A stretch of DNA of 64,000 nucleotides, from contig JAIQGE010000022.1 of the NCBI GenBank assembly GCA_020072815.1, positions 1 to 64,000 on the forward strand. The letters run 5' to 3'. Every line of letters starts with the position of its first letter. Position 1 is the first letter of the stretch. The DNA is from Terriglobia bacterium (GTDB lineage: Bacteria; Acidobacteriota; Terriglobia; Terriglobales; Acidobacteriaceae). Below the pieces are notes generated by a model, which saw only the letters and a list, made by a program, of their open reading frames with translations, did not search any database and had not been told where the DNA came from. Made by a program: the position numbers and the translations under genes. This document shows positions 28,433 to 36,754 of this stretch, piece after piece.

Positions 28433-29386
28433 ATGAACTACATCAAAGAAACAGCCTGCGCCACCCCGGTGTTGCCACCGCTCACCGGCGATCGCCTTTG
28501 GAGCGGACTCTCACGCGTGACCACCGCCGCGCGGCGTTTCGCCTGCGACTTGCGGGCCAGTGATCCCTTGCTCTTCCACCTGGGATGGATCATGCAGGCG
28601 CTGATACCGTTGTTTGCCGTCATGGCCGCCGCCTATCATTTTTCCGGACATGCGGCGAACGTGAATGGCATCAATCCCTCGGGCATCAATCCATGGACCA
28701 AGCCGATCAAGTTTGCCACGTCCTTGTCCACGCTTCTATGGACTCTTGCGCCCATGTTGCTGGCCCTGCGCGTTCCCGAGTGGCAGAGAAAGGCTGCGCG
28801 GCAGGCGATCGCCTTTGGCGCGGTGATGGAAATGGTCTGCCTGACGGCCCAGGCCGGCCGCGGCGCCTACTTCTCCGGTCCGGCCACGTTGACTGACGCG
28901 GTGGTCTTTCGCGGCACATCAGCCATGATCTCAGTCATCACCGCCGTCTGCCTGTGGATGACCGTGCTTTACTTCGTCAACAGCCGTGTGGCGCTGGCGG
29001 ACAAGATGATGCTGGCCGCCATCCGCTTCAGCCTGGTGATCTTCATGATCGGGAACGCCGTCGGTGGCTACATGCTGGCGCGAGGATCGCATACCGTTGG
29101 CGCCCCCGATGGCGGTCCGGGCATGCCCTTCACCAACTGGAGCACCACGGCCGGTGACCTGCGCGTGGCGCACTTCATCGCCATCCACGCCATTCAAATT
29201 CTGCCCCTGTTGGCCTGGGGCTTGCGGGAACTGATGCCGCCTGCTCCAGAACGAAGGCTTCGCCTGGTTCTCTACGCCGCCAGCGCGGTGCTGTCACTGG
29301 CCGTTGCCGGAGCGTTTATTCAAGCCGCGATGGCCCACCCATTGATGCCGATGGCCCAGACGCAGCAAGCGGCGCGGATTCCCTAG
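28433..29386 (+). CDS. Polytopic membrane protein, unknown function
   Basis: A 317-residue protein with about seven hydrophobic segments. Distinct features are a polar loop GINPSGINPWTKPIKFATSLS after the first helix, an AGRGAYFSGP loop, and a helix with two His (RVAHFIAIHAIQILPLLAWGL). A loop with GAPDGGPGMPFTNWSTTAGDLR precedes it. The ATG at 28433 and a TTG at 28424 are both possible, since AAAGGA lies 12 or 3 bases ahead. The paired His in a helix could bind metal or haem, but I do not recognise a family. Confidence 0.7.
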   Translation: MNYIKETACATPVLPPLTGDRLWSGLSRVTTAARRFACDLRASDPLLFHLGWIMQALIPLFAVMAAAYHFSGHAANVNGINPSGINPWTKPIKFATSLSTLLWTLAPMLLALRVPEWQRKAARQAIAFGAVMEMVCLTAQAGRGAYFSGPATLTDAVVFRGTSAMISVITAVCLWMTVLYFVNSRVALADKMMLAAIRFSLVIFMIGNAVGGYMLARGSHTVGAPDGGPGMPFTNWSTTAGDLRVAHFIAIHAIQILPLLAWGLRELMPPAPERRLRLVLYAASAVLSLAVAGAFIQAAMAHPLMPMAQTQQAARIP

Positions 29387-29570
29387 AGCCGGGTTCAAAC
29401 AGGGCTCAAGGTGATTGCGATCACCCAAAGTCGAGCCGAAAGGATGAAAGCCAGGGGACCTGGGTGCCCCTCATCCCGCGCCGGCGTACGCCATGGTCGC
29501 CGCAAACAGCACTGGTATAGCACCAAATTCTGTGCTAACGTGTGCTGCCTTTTTTCCCCCACGAATTTGA

Positions 29571-30347
29571 ATGCGCCACCTCTTTCAATTCGCCAGGACG
29601 GAACCAGCGCCTGCCGTCCCTTTACACGCCCAGGCGCCTGAACTGCGCGAGGCCCAATTGGCGGCCATCTACTACGGTCGGCGCACCGGCGGCGACTTCT
29701 ACGATTTTTGCCGTGTCAGCCCGATTCGCGTGCTGTTCGCTCTGCTGGACGTGGCCGGACGCCTGGATGAGAACCGCGGGATCATCGCCGCGGCGCAAAG
29801 CACTCTGCGCACCACGGGAGCAGAGTTGCTGGCCCAGGAAGAAGCCAACGAGCCCGACGCCATGATTGAAATCTGCCTGCAGCTGAACAAGAGCATCCTG
29901 AAAGCGGCGGGAGGCACCTGTCCCTGCCCGGTCTTTGCCGGCTGCTACAACGAAAATCTGGGAACGGTTTGTTACTTCAATGCCGGCCACACGCCCGGGT
30001 TGGTGCGCGACGACGTGGGAATCGTGGAGCTGCACGCCACGGGTCTTCCGCTGGGACTGTTTTCACACTGTACGCCGGATGCGTCCATTGTGGCCATTAC
30101 GCCTGGTGCCGCCCTCCTGGTGGTTTCCCGCGGAACCATCAAAGCCAAGTGGAAAGAGGAAGAATTTGGCATGGAGCAGGTGAAGGACAGTCTGCAGCGA
30201 GCCAAGTCGCAAAGCGCGAAGGAAATCTGCTCGACCGTTGTCGAACAGGTCCAGGTACACATGCGCAAAGGCCCGGCGCGCGGTGATGTGACCGTCCTGG
30301 CCTTGGCCCGTCCGACGAGCGCGAAGTCGCTGGCTGCGGTGAGCTAA
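29571..30347 (+). CDS. PP2C-type (SpoIIE-like) protein phosphatase
   Basis: A 258-residue protein with the SpoIIE/RsbU fold: RRTGGDFYDF (residues 37-46) supplies the first metal Asp, LLDVAGRL (59-64) the second, then CYFNAGHTPGLV, GLPLGLF and RGDVTVLAL at the C-terminus with the last Asp. Such phosphatases usually act on anti-sigma-factor antagonists or other phosphoproteins. The usual GHG after DVS is replaced by GRL, so activity may be weak. There is no sensor domain. No Shine-Dalgarno is visible before the ATG. Confidence 0.8.
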   Translation: MRHLFQFARTEPAPAVPLHAQAPELREAQLAAIYYGRRTGGDFYDFCRVSPIRVLFALLDVAGRLDENRGIIAAAQSTLRTTGAELLAQEEANEPDAMIEICLQLNKSILKAAGGTCPCPVFAGCYNENLGTVCYFNAGHTPGLVRDDVGIVELHATGLPLGLFSHCTPDASIVAITPGAALLVVSRGTIKAKWKEEEFGMEQVKDSLQRAKSQSAKEICSTVVEQVQVHMRKGPARGDVTVLALARPTSAKSLAAVS

Positions 30348-30466
30348 CGCGCGGCCTAGCCGCGGTTGGATGGCACGGGTTGCGCAGACTACACACTAGG
30401 TTGTCAAAGATCATCCTCTGACTGGTATCAGCCAGAAACATCTAAATCATTGCTGGGAAGTGCGGA

Positions 30467-31051
30467 TCACGCTGCTTCCTCTCGCTTTGCTGCGGACGCA
30501 GCCAACCCTATGCTTCGGTTGGTTCTGCGTTCGCCTGCGCAAATCTGCGGCGACACTTCCTGTTCCCGAATCGGCCTTGAACCAAGTCTGTGCGCGTCCT
30601 TTGAAGCTGGCTCTTTCTTCCTCTTTGTTCCTTTGTGCGCTCCGTGGTAAAGGGCCAACAGCTTCGCCGCCATCTGTATTGTCACAGCCAGTTTCCCCGC
30701 CGTCTTGCAATCCATCCGCCCGTCAATCACCGCCTCAGCCATTACCGCCAGCGTCACCTGGATCGCGTTGAAATCCATAGAGATGTCCGCCGGACCGAAC
30801 TCCCCTCTGCCGCGGCTCCGCATCCGCCGGACCACTTCTTCCAGCACCGCCCGCCGTTCCCGCTCCCGCCTCGCCGCCAGCGCGTGCTGACCCGCGTGCG
30901 CGTAGCATATGTGCGCGCCTTTCTCCGCCGGGGCCTTGCACTGCTCGCCATTCTTGCGAAACACCTGGCACCGCCGGTAATAGGCATACCTCAGCTCCGG
31001 CGCCGAGTTCGTAGCTCCCGAATTCTCGTTTCTGTAAGTTAGCTGGCTCAT
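30467..31051 (-). CDS. Cys/His-motif protein of unknown function
   Basis: A 194-residue soluble protein. Near the N-terminus is RRCQVFRKNGEQCKAPAEKGAHICYAHAG, a C-x9-C-x9-C-x2-H pattern suited to binding zinc. Helical, charged sequence follows (RRERERRAVLEEVVRRMRSR), then MAEAVIDGRMDCKTAGKLAVTIQ. The tail is basic and low in structure. The ATG at 31051 has GGAAAG about six bases ahead. Proteins with this Cys/His start are frequent in accessory DNA of soil bacteria; a nucleic-acid role is possible but unproven. Confidence 0.65.
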   Translation of the reverse strand: MSQLTYRNENSGATNSAPELRYAYYRRCQVFRKNGEQCKAPAEKGAHICYAHAGQHALAARRERERRAVLEEVVRRMRSRGRGEFGPADISMDFNAIQVTLAVMAEAVIDGRMDCKTAGKLAVTIQMAAKLLALYHGAHKGTKRKKEPASKDAHRLGSRPIREQEVSPQICAGERRTNRSIGLAASAAKREEAA

Positions 31052-31680
31052 CTCTGGCTTTCCGATTACGGGCGATGTCGGCGATGACGTGCGATTCCGG
31101 CGATCTCCCCCATCCCTCCCCCGGTGGACTCAACTAGGATTCCAAAGTACTTAGCTTGGGTCATCCCAGCAAATTCCCCTTCAAACGGGTATCAAACTGG
31201 CTTCAAATTGCTCCGGAGTCCGGGTTTTCTGCTTTTCTGTTTTCGCTAGCTGCTAGAAGCCAGCCGCCAGTTGCATGCGGCTACGCCGCATTCTACCTTA
31301 TATTCGCCGACAAATCAATAGCGAAATAGGACAATGTCCCCTCCGAGACGACGGTCGCGTGGCTCAGCCGCCCCGGCTGTGCAGGGTGTAAGCCCAGGCC
31401 TTCAGAGCAATGGAACGACTTCCCAAAACGAGAGCCCATCAGGCTTAAATGAGCAGTCTGAGATACCAAAGCTCAGCCCCGTAGGCGCGTCACGAGTTAG
31501 CCCAGCACGGCCCCGAGGCGCGCATCGCGCGCTGAGCAGGTAAGTGCTGGGTAGCGGAACAAACGAATCCTTCCTCACGCCGTAGGCCCGCGCGCAGCGA
31601 CGCGGAGCGCAGAATCTCGGTGCCCATGGAATTTAGTGGTCAATTAAATGGTCGATGATGGTCTAGAGCGAAAATGAAAT
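31052..31680. other. Long gap with an inverted repeat
   Basis: About 630 bases with no supported gene. An inverted repeat pairs CCCAGCAC (31501-31508) with GTGCTGGG (31544-31551) around an inner GCGCG/CGCGC hairpin. A CTAGCTGCTAG word lies near 31247. A 69-codon frame at 31334-31543 is proline and serine rich with no domain. Confidence 0.45.
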
Positions 31681-32463
31681 CTATTTCAACAGACTCTCCG
31701 GGATCATATGAGCATTTTTTATGTTTTCTCGCTCCGAAATCAGGCGCTCTAACACGGAGTTGTGATACAGACCTGCCCACAGCCACTTCTGCCTTGCTCT
31801 CTCGTCGAGTTTGCGTCGATTCAGCTCGCGGTGGATTTTCCCCTTATGAGCGTTTAGAAGTTGGAGCCTGTTCGTGAAATTGACTTGCATGAACCCATTG
31901 GTTTCGGCATATCTGTAAGCGGCGTAGAGATAGTTCACAAAAGTGGCGCCATCCTCGCCTCGCTTGAGCGAAGGTGGCCATATCTTTTCTGTTTCCGATT
32001 CTGTCTGAGTTATGAGCTGCTTGTCGATTACGATCCTTGGATATGCGGCCACTTGGTGTTCCAACCGATAGGATTCATTGAGCGCTGGACCGAAGATGAA
32101 ATCGTCATCTATATGACAATCCCTCATGCACACTCCTCCTCGTATCAGAATGCCATCTCTCGCAAGCAAATCGCACTGCATCTGAACCAAATACTGGATT
32201 TCAATGTTTACTCGCTCGATTAGATTCGTGTGATGCGGCGATATTTCGGTGTGTCGGACTATCAGGTCGGAAAAAGTGCGAGTCGTCGTCCATGTCTTAA
32301 AAGAACCATCTAGCTTCAAAACGCCTGAGCTTGCCTTGGTTTTTTGCGTCGTTTTGCGAAGGAGCTTGAGAATTGGGGCAGGACTTCTTGATTTCTCTAC
32401 CCGTTGTCCAAATCCGAGCACATCCAAAAAGGTCAGGATCGCTCTCTTGTATTCAACTTTCAT
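31681..32463 (-). CDS. Class III nucleotide-cyclase-like protein
   Basis: A 260-residue soluble protein. In order it shows AILTFLDVLGFGQRV (Asp14), RTFSDLIVRH (Asp66), ILIRGGVCMR (105-114) and FGPALNESYRLE (124-135), followed by AAYPRIVID. This is the order of class III adenylate/guanylate cyclases: first metal Asp, second metal Asp, the R-x-G hairpin and the (V/L)N-x-(A/S)-x-x-L block. The rest (to about 260) is helical and unassigned. Sequence is richer in A and T than the flanks, as in transferred DNA. The ATG at 32463 has GAAGG five bases ahead and lies 43 bases after the small membrane protein gene, so they form a unit. Cyclase activity and product are not established. Confidence 0.65.
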   Translation of the reverse strand: MKVEYKRAILTFLDVLGFGQRVEKSRSPAPILKLLRKTTQKTKASSGVLKLDGSFKTWTTTRTFSDLIVRHTEISPHHTNLIERVNIEIQYLVQMQCDLLARDGILIRGGVCMRDCHIDDDFIFGPALNESYRLEHQVAAYPRIVIDKQLITQTESETEKIWPPSLKRGEDGATFVNYLYAAYRYAETNGFMQVNFTNRLQLLNAHKGKIHRELNRRKLDERARQKWLWAGLYHNSVLERLISERENIKNAHMIPESLLK

Positions 32464-32506
32464 ATTGCCTTCATTGTATTAACTGCGCTTTTTGTGACAT
32501 TGCAGA

Positions 32507-32950
32507 TCAATGTTTTAGTTTCAGGGCAGCATACGCGATTAGCAGAGACATGATGCTGATGATGAGGGCACCCAAGGGACTGATGATGTCCTTGACAATC
32601 GCCGTCACCGTTTCTCTGCGCTCCTTCCTTTCCTGCCTGATCTTGGACCGCAAGTCGGCATATGCCTTTGGCGTTAGAATTGTTGGCCCGAAGAAGTCAT
32701 CCCATGCGTCCTTGTCTGAATGTGAGGGAATCGGCACCTTTAGATGGCGGGCCCGCCGTACTAGAGCGTCACTGTGAGCAATCGAGATATTCATATCAAG
32801 CTCACTTAACTCTGCCTCGTCATCAGCGATCATCAGTGCAACTTGTTGTTGAGTGTGATCCTGTTTGCGTAGACTTTCCACTTTTGTGTGATAAGCCCTC
32901 GTCATCTTGTTGAGGCGTCTCTGCATTCTCCAAATCTCATCGAAGATCAT
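32507..32950 (-). CDS. Small protein with coiled coil and C-terminal membrane segment
   Basis: A 147-residue protein. The first 60 residues are helical and charged (RMQRRLNKMTRAYHTKVESLRKQ), likely coiled coil. A central part reads VPIPSHSDKDAWDDFFGPTILTP, then LRSKIRQERKERRETVTAIVKDI, and the end is hydrophobic (PLGALIISIMSLLIAYAAL). It should be tail-anchored with its bulk in the cytoplasm. AAAGG lies six bases before the ATG. It precedes the cyclase-like gene and shares its AT-rich composition. No nucleotide-binding domain is recognised, but the pairing suggests a membrane partner of that protein. Confidence 0.65.
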   Translation of the reverse strand: MIFDEIWRMQRRLNKMTRAYHTKVESLRKQDHTQQQVALMIADDEAELSELDMNISIAHSDALVRRARHLKVPIPSHSDKDAWDDFFGPTILTPKAYADLRSKIRQERKERRETVTAIVKDIISPLGALIISIMSLLIAYAALKLKH

Positions 32951-33058
32951 TTAATGCCTTTCTTTTGGAAACGACAGGTTTATTTGCCGTCGATGCGGCA
33001 CTGATAAATCTTAACCGTTGTCAGTTGCTAGAGTGTGCCGCCAGTCGCAATTTCTGAC

Positions 33059-33087
33059 TTGACACATCTCGGAATCTATCATATACA
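33059..33087 (+). promoter_or_regulatory. Strong sigma70-type promoter for a leaderless gene
   Basis: TTGACA (33059-33064) and TATACA (33082-33087) are separated by 17 bases, close to consensus. Transcription should begin near 33094, only a few bases before the ATG at 33098, so the message would have almost no leader. Confidence 0.75.
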
Positions 33088-33097
33088 TTGTATCTGA

Positions 33098-33358
33098 ATG
33101 AAAGTTCTCTCAACCCGCGAGGCCGCCAAGAAATTGGGTATACATTTCACGACACTGGCTCATTATCTCGCTGCTGGGAAACTCCCGATGCCAACAATTC
33201 TTGATGTTGGCACTTCCAAACTCCACGCTTGGAGCGAGGAAGACATTGAACGGGCCCGCCAACTCCTGCCCAAGATCGCCAACGGCAGGAAGACCCGGTA
33301 CAAGAAGAAGCAGTCAGCAGTCAGCAATCAGCCAAAGCAACGAAGAAGAAAAAAATAA
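33098..33358 (+). CDS. Small HTH (MerR/excisionase-like) DNA-binding protein
   Basis: An 86-residue protein beginning STREAAKKLGIHFTTLAHYLAAGKLP, a winged-HTH of the MerR/excisionase type, then AWSEEDIERARQLL. The tail from about residue 63 is very basic (RKTRYKKKQ, KQRRRKK). A CAGTCAGC repeat (33311-33333) runs through the tail codons. The ATG has no Shine-Dalgarno and lies a few bases from the predicted transcript start. It is divergent from the membrane protein/cyclase-like unit and could regulate it. Confidence 0.72.
   Translation: MKVLSTREAAKKLGIHFTTLAHYLAAGKLPMPTILDVGTSKLHAWSEEDIERARQLLPKIANGRKTRYKKKQSAVSNQPKQRRRKK
33311..33333. repeat. CAGTCAGC repeat inside the HTH gene 3' end
   Basis: The sequence CAGTCAGCAGTCAGCAATCAGC encodes QSAVSNQ in the tail. 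A related stretch forms the last codons of the gene ending at 60687. Confidence 0.6.
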
Positions 33359-33478
33359 GTAAAACCCAAAGCAGATTCCTCACCATTAAAGCGGTTCGGA
33401 ATGACAAACCCAACGGACAGCGCCAGTGCTTCTAACACTGACGCCGCCCTAACCAACGTCACCTGACGAGAGGAAACG

Positions 33479-33940
33479 ATGGCTACCAATAAAGCTAAAC
33501 GCTCCACTTCTTTGGCGCAACCTGCGCGCCGCCGCCCGCCACACAAAACCGCCGCGTCCAAGACCACAAAACCCAAGACCAGAAAGCCCAAGACCAGAAA
33601 GCCCGAAGCCGCCCCAACCAAAACAACGAAGTCCAAGCGGTCGCTCCCGTCCCTGCCGATGCCCATCATCACCAAGCGCGGACAAACCACCATCCGCCGC
33701 TATGACGGACGGCGCTTCTACCGCTTTGAAGAAGCCAAGGGCAAACCCGTGGACTACGTCGAAGTGTTCACCAGCGGCGAATACCACGCCCTCGACGTCC
33801 GCTTTCAGGACAAAACCGCCATGCACTTTGTGATCGAACCGGGCTTCACCCTCGACACCGAATACTGCGATTGGAAAACCGGCAACTGGCGTCCCATCAA
33901 GAAATGGCCGCTTATCCGCAGCGCGACATTCAATTCCTGA
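33479..33940 (+). CDS. Lys-rich-tailed protein, unknown function
   Basis: A 153-residue protein. Residues 1-55 are Lys/Arg/Pro/Thr rich with a repeated KTRKPKTRKP unit, histone-H1-like in composition and probably disordered and nucleic-acid binding. The remaining 100 residues form a compact domain with ITKRGQTTIRRYDGRRFYRFEEAKGKPVDYVEVFTSGEYHALDVRF and DWKTGNWRPIKKWP. AGAGGA lies four to five bases before the ATG. No family is recognised. Confidence 0.65.
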   Translation: MATNKAKRSTSLAQPARRRPPHKTAASKTTKPKTRKPKTRKPEAAPTKTTKSKRSLPSLPMPIITKRGQTTIRRYDGRRFYRFEEAKGKPVDYVEVFTSGEYHALDVRFQDKTAMHFVIEPGFTLDTEYCDWKTGNWRPIKKWPLIRSATFNS

Positions 33941-33965
33941 ATTACAACCAGCGGCGCCAGGTTGC

Positions 33966-33994
33966 CGTGATCGCAACGTGATCGCCGTCATCGG
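33966..33994. repeat. 29-base dispersed repeat, copy 1
   Basis: The reverse complement of this block (CCGATGACGGCGATCACG then TTGCGATCACG) matches 40839-40867 with one difference. It lies just after the Lys-rich gene. Confidence 0.75.
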
Positions 33995-34009
33995 AAAACA
34001 GAACGGTTG

Positions 34010-34038
34010 CCGCGGATTTTCGCAGATGAACGCTGATA
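34010..34038. repeat. CCGCGGATT-CGCGGAT intergenic repeat, copy 3
   Basis: A diverged copy (CCGCGGATTTTCGCAGATGAA then CGCTGAT) in the gap before lon. More CCGCGAATCAG words follow to about 34080. The gap 33941-34185 holds no supported gene. Confidence 0.6.
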
Positions 34039-34185
34039 TAGCGATTAGCCGCAAATCAGCGCGAAGGGCCGCGAATCAGATCACAAAGACGCGAGGCCGA
34101 CTAGCGCGCCGAACCGCTTGCTTCAAGGGCTGATCCAACGCCGAAAAAGGAATGCTCGACGGCGGTGTGGAGCGAAGCGACAGGA

Positions 34186-36606
34186 TTAAAGATACCGTTC
34201 GCGGTGAACTTCCTGCACGTCTGGGATCGGCTGGACCGCTTCCTCGGGAACTTCCGGCAACGGCCTTTCCAGCGCGAACTTCAGCACCTGGTCCATATTT
34301 TCCACCGGATGGATCTTCATCTGGCTGCGGATGTTCTCCGGCACCTCTGGCAGGTCGCGTTCGTTCTCTTTGGGGATGATGGTTTCTTTGATGCCGGCGC
34401 GCAGCGCGGCCAGCAGCTTTTCTTTCAGGCCGCCGATGGGCAGAACTTTCCCGCGCAGGGTGATTTCACCGGTCATGGCCACGTCGCGGCGGACGGCAAT
34501 CTTGCTCATGGCGCTGGCGATGGCCGTCGCCATCGTGATGCCCGCCGAGGGCCCATCTTTGGGAATAGCGCCTTCGGGCACGTGGATGTGAATGTCCACG
34601 TTGCGGTAGAAATCTTTCGGCAGCCCCAGGCGCGACGCGCGTGAACGGACGTAAGACATGGCGGCGTGGGCCGACTCCTGCATTACGTCGCCCAACTGGC
34701 CGGTGATGGTGAGCTTGCCCTTGCCGGGCACAATCGCCACTTCCGTGCTGAGGATGGAGCCGCCCACTTCCGTCCAGGCCAGCCCGGTGACCAGGCCGAC
34801 TTCATTCTTCTCATGGGCCAGGGTGTCACGGAACTTGGTGACGCCCAGAAAGTCTGAGATGTTTTTCTCAGTCAGCGCAACGCTGTAGCCGGGCCCTTCT
34901 TTCACTACCTTGCGCGCCACTTTGCGGCAGATGTTGCCGATCTCGCGCTCCAGGTTGCGTACACCGGCCTCCCGCGTGTACGAGCGGATCACTTCTTTGA
35001 GGGCGTCCTCACTAAATTCGATTTGCTTTTCTGTGAGCCCGGTGGCCGTGCGCTGTTTGCGCACCAGGAACTGCTTGGCGATTTCGATTTTTTCCAGCTC
35101 GGTGTAGCCGTGCAGCCGTAATACTTCCATGCGGTCCTGTAGCGCCGCAGGCACGGTGTGCAGAACGTTGGCCGTGGCCACAAAGAAGACCTGGGAGAGA
35201 TCGTATTCCACGTCCAAGTAGTGGTCCTGGAACATCCAGTTCTGTTCCGGATCCAGGACTTCCAGCAGCGCCGCTGAGGGATCGCCGCGGAAGTCGGAAG
35301 CCATCTTGTCCACTTCATCCAGCATGAAGACCGGGTTCTTGGTGCCGGCCTTCTTCATCATCTGGATAATCTGGCCGGGAAGCGCGCCGATGTAGGTGCG
35401 GCGATGCCCGCGAATCTCAGCTTCATCGCGCACGCCGCCCAGCGACATGCGGACGAACTTGCGTCCCGTGGCCCGCGCAATCGACATGCCCAGTGAAGTT
35501 TTTCCCACACCCGGAGGCCCGACAAAGCAGAGAATCGAACCCTTGGGGTTCTTCACCAACTGGCGGACAGCCAGAAATTCCAGGATGCGGTCTTTGATTT
35601 TTTCCAGGCCGTAGTGGTCCTGGTTCAGGATTTTTTCCGCGTGCTCAATGTTGCGGATTTCCTTGGATTTCTTCTTCCACGGCACGGCCAGCAGCCAGTC
35701 CAGATAATTGCGCGACACCGTGGACTCGGCCGACATAGGCGGCATGGCTTCCAGCTTCTTGAGTTCCTGGATGGCCTTTTCCTGAACGTCTTTGGGCATG
35801 CCGGCGGTGTCAATCTTCTTTTTCAGCTCGTCAAATTCGCTTTTCTCGCCGCGGCCCAGCTCTTTCTGGATGGCCTTGATCTTCTCGTTGAGGTAGTACT
35901 CTTTCTGCGCGCGCTCCATCTGCCGCTTCACCCGCGTCTGGATGGTGCGGTCCATGTTCAACTTTTCAATTTCGATGTCCAGCACGTCAGCGATGCGGTT
36001 GAGCCGCTCCACGGGATCGAAGATTTCCAGCAATTCCTGCTTTTCTTCGATGGAAAGCTGCAGGTTCTGGGCGATGGTGTCACCCAGTTTGGCCGGGTCG
36101 CTCATGCCGGTGATGATCACCGGCTCCAGGTTCAGTGACTGGCACAGCTTCACGTACTGGTCAAACAGGCCGTGCACCCGCTGCATGGCTGCTTCCAGCA
36201 CCGGGGTGGAATCGGTGGAGTACTTCACGGTACGGACGGTGGCTTCAAAATAGCCGTCATTGTTGAGCAGGGTGAGGACTTTACCGCGTTCCACGCCTTC
36301 CACCAGGACTTTGATGTTGCCGTCCGGCAGCTTCAGGTTCTGGACGATGTTGGCAATGGTGCCGACCTGATAAATTTCGTGGGGCTTGGGCTCGTCCACG
36401 CTGGCGTCATGCTGCGTGGCCAGGAAAATCTTCCGGTCAGAGGCCAGGGCCTCTTCCAGGGCGCGCACGCTGGACTCGCGGCCCACGATGAACGGCGTCA
36501 TCATGAAGGGGAAAATCACCACGTCCCGGATGGGCATCATGGGCAGCTTGCGTGTCTCGAATTTTTCCTTGTTCTGGGTCACTGATTCGCCTTCTGCCCC
36601 GGACAT
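34186..36606 (-). CDS. lon: ATP-dependent protease Lon
   Basis: An 806-residue cytosolic protease that degrades misfolded and regulatory proteins. The N-terminal substrate domain starts [26 protein letters not shown]. The AAA+ module has Walker [10 protein letters not shown] and Walker [10 protein letters not shown]. The C-terminal serine protease has [17 protein letters not shown] with the catalytic Ser, and a Lys about 43 residues later. Length is as usual. It lies after clpX but a terminator separates them, so it probably has its own promoter. Confidence 0.97.
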   Translation of the reverse strand: MSGAEGESVTQNKEKFETRKLPMMPIRDVVIFPFMMTPFIVGRESSVRALEEALASDRKIFLATQHDASVDEPKPHEIYQVGTIANIVQNLKLPDGNIKVLVEGVERGKVLTLLNNDGYFEATVRTVKYSTDSTPVLEAAMQRVHGLFDQYVKLCQSLNLEPVIITGMSDPAKLGDTIAQNLQLSIEEKQELLEIFDPVERLNRIADVLDIEIEKLNMDRTIQTRVKRQMERAQKEYYLNEKIKAIQKELGRGEKSEFDELKKKIDTAGMPKDVQEKAIQELKKLEAMPPMSAESTVSRNYLDWLLAVPWKKKSKEIRNIEHAEKILNQDHYGLEKIKDRILEFLAVRQLVKNPKGSILCFVGPPGVGKTSLGMSIARATGRKFVRMSLGGVRDEAEIRGHRRTYIGALPGQIIQMMKKAGTKNPVFMLDEVDKMASDFRGDPSAALLEVLDPEQNWMFQDHYLDVEYDLSQVFFVATANVLHTVPAALQDRMEVLRLHGYTELEKIEIAKQFLVRKQRTATGLTEKQIEFSEDALKEVIRSYTREAGVRNLEREIGNICRKVARKVVKEGPGYSVALTEKNISDFLGVTKFRDTLAHEKNEVGLVTGLAWTEVGGSILSTEVAIVPGKGKLTITGQLGDVMQESAHAAMSYVRSRASRLGLPKDFYRNVDIHIHVPEGAIPKDGPSAGITMATAIASAMSKIAVRRDVAMTGEITLRGKVLPIGGLKEKLLAALRAGIKETIIPKENERDLPEVPENIRSQMKIHPVENMDQVLKFALERPLPEVPEEAVQPIPDVQEVHRERYL

Positions 36607-36703
36607 CTGAACCCGTCCGGAAGCGCTCGTCTGAGCAAGGATATCATGCAGCGCGAGAGTATTTCTCCGTGCATTCTAACGCCCAACAGAATCAATGGGA
36701 TAA

Positions 36704-36730
36704 GCAAAAAGCCCGCTATTTAAGCGGGCT
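36704..36730 (-). terminator. Intrinsic terminator after clpX
   Basis: An eight-base stem (AGCCCGCT at 36710-36717 with AGCGGGCT at 36723-36730) around a five-base loop, followed on the minus strand by a run of U from 36710 to 36706. It lies 25 bases after the clpX stop and ends the tig-clpP-clpX unit. Confidence 0.9.
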
Positions 36731-36754
36731 GATTACTTACGTACTCAGGGATTC

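Noticed and set aside
30350..30364. CGCGGC-CTA-GCCGCG hairpin after the phosphatase gene as terminator
   Set aside because: The stem is only six bases and there is no U-run on either strand.
31334..31543. 69-codon plus-strand frame in the island gap
   Set aside because: Pro/Ser-rich, crosses an inverted repeat and has no Shine-Dalgarno.
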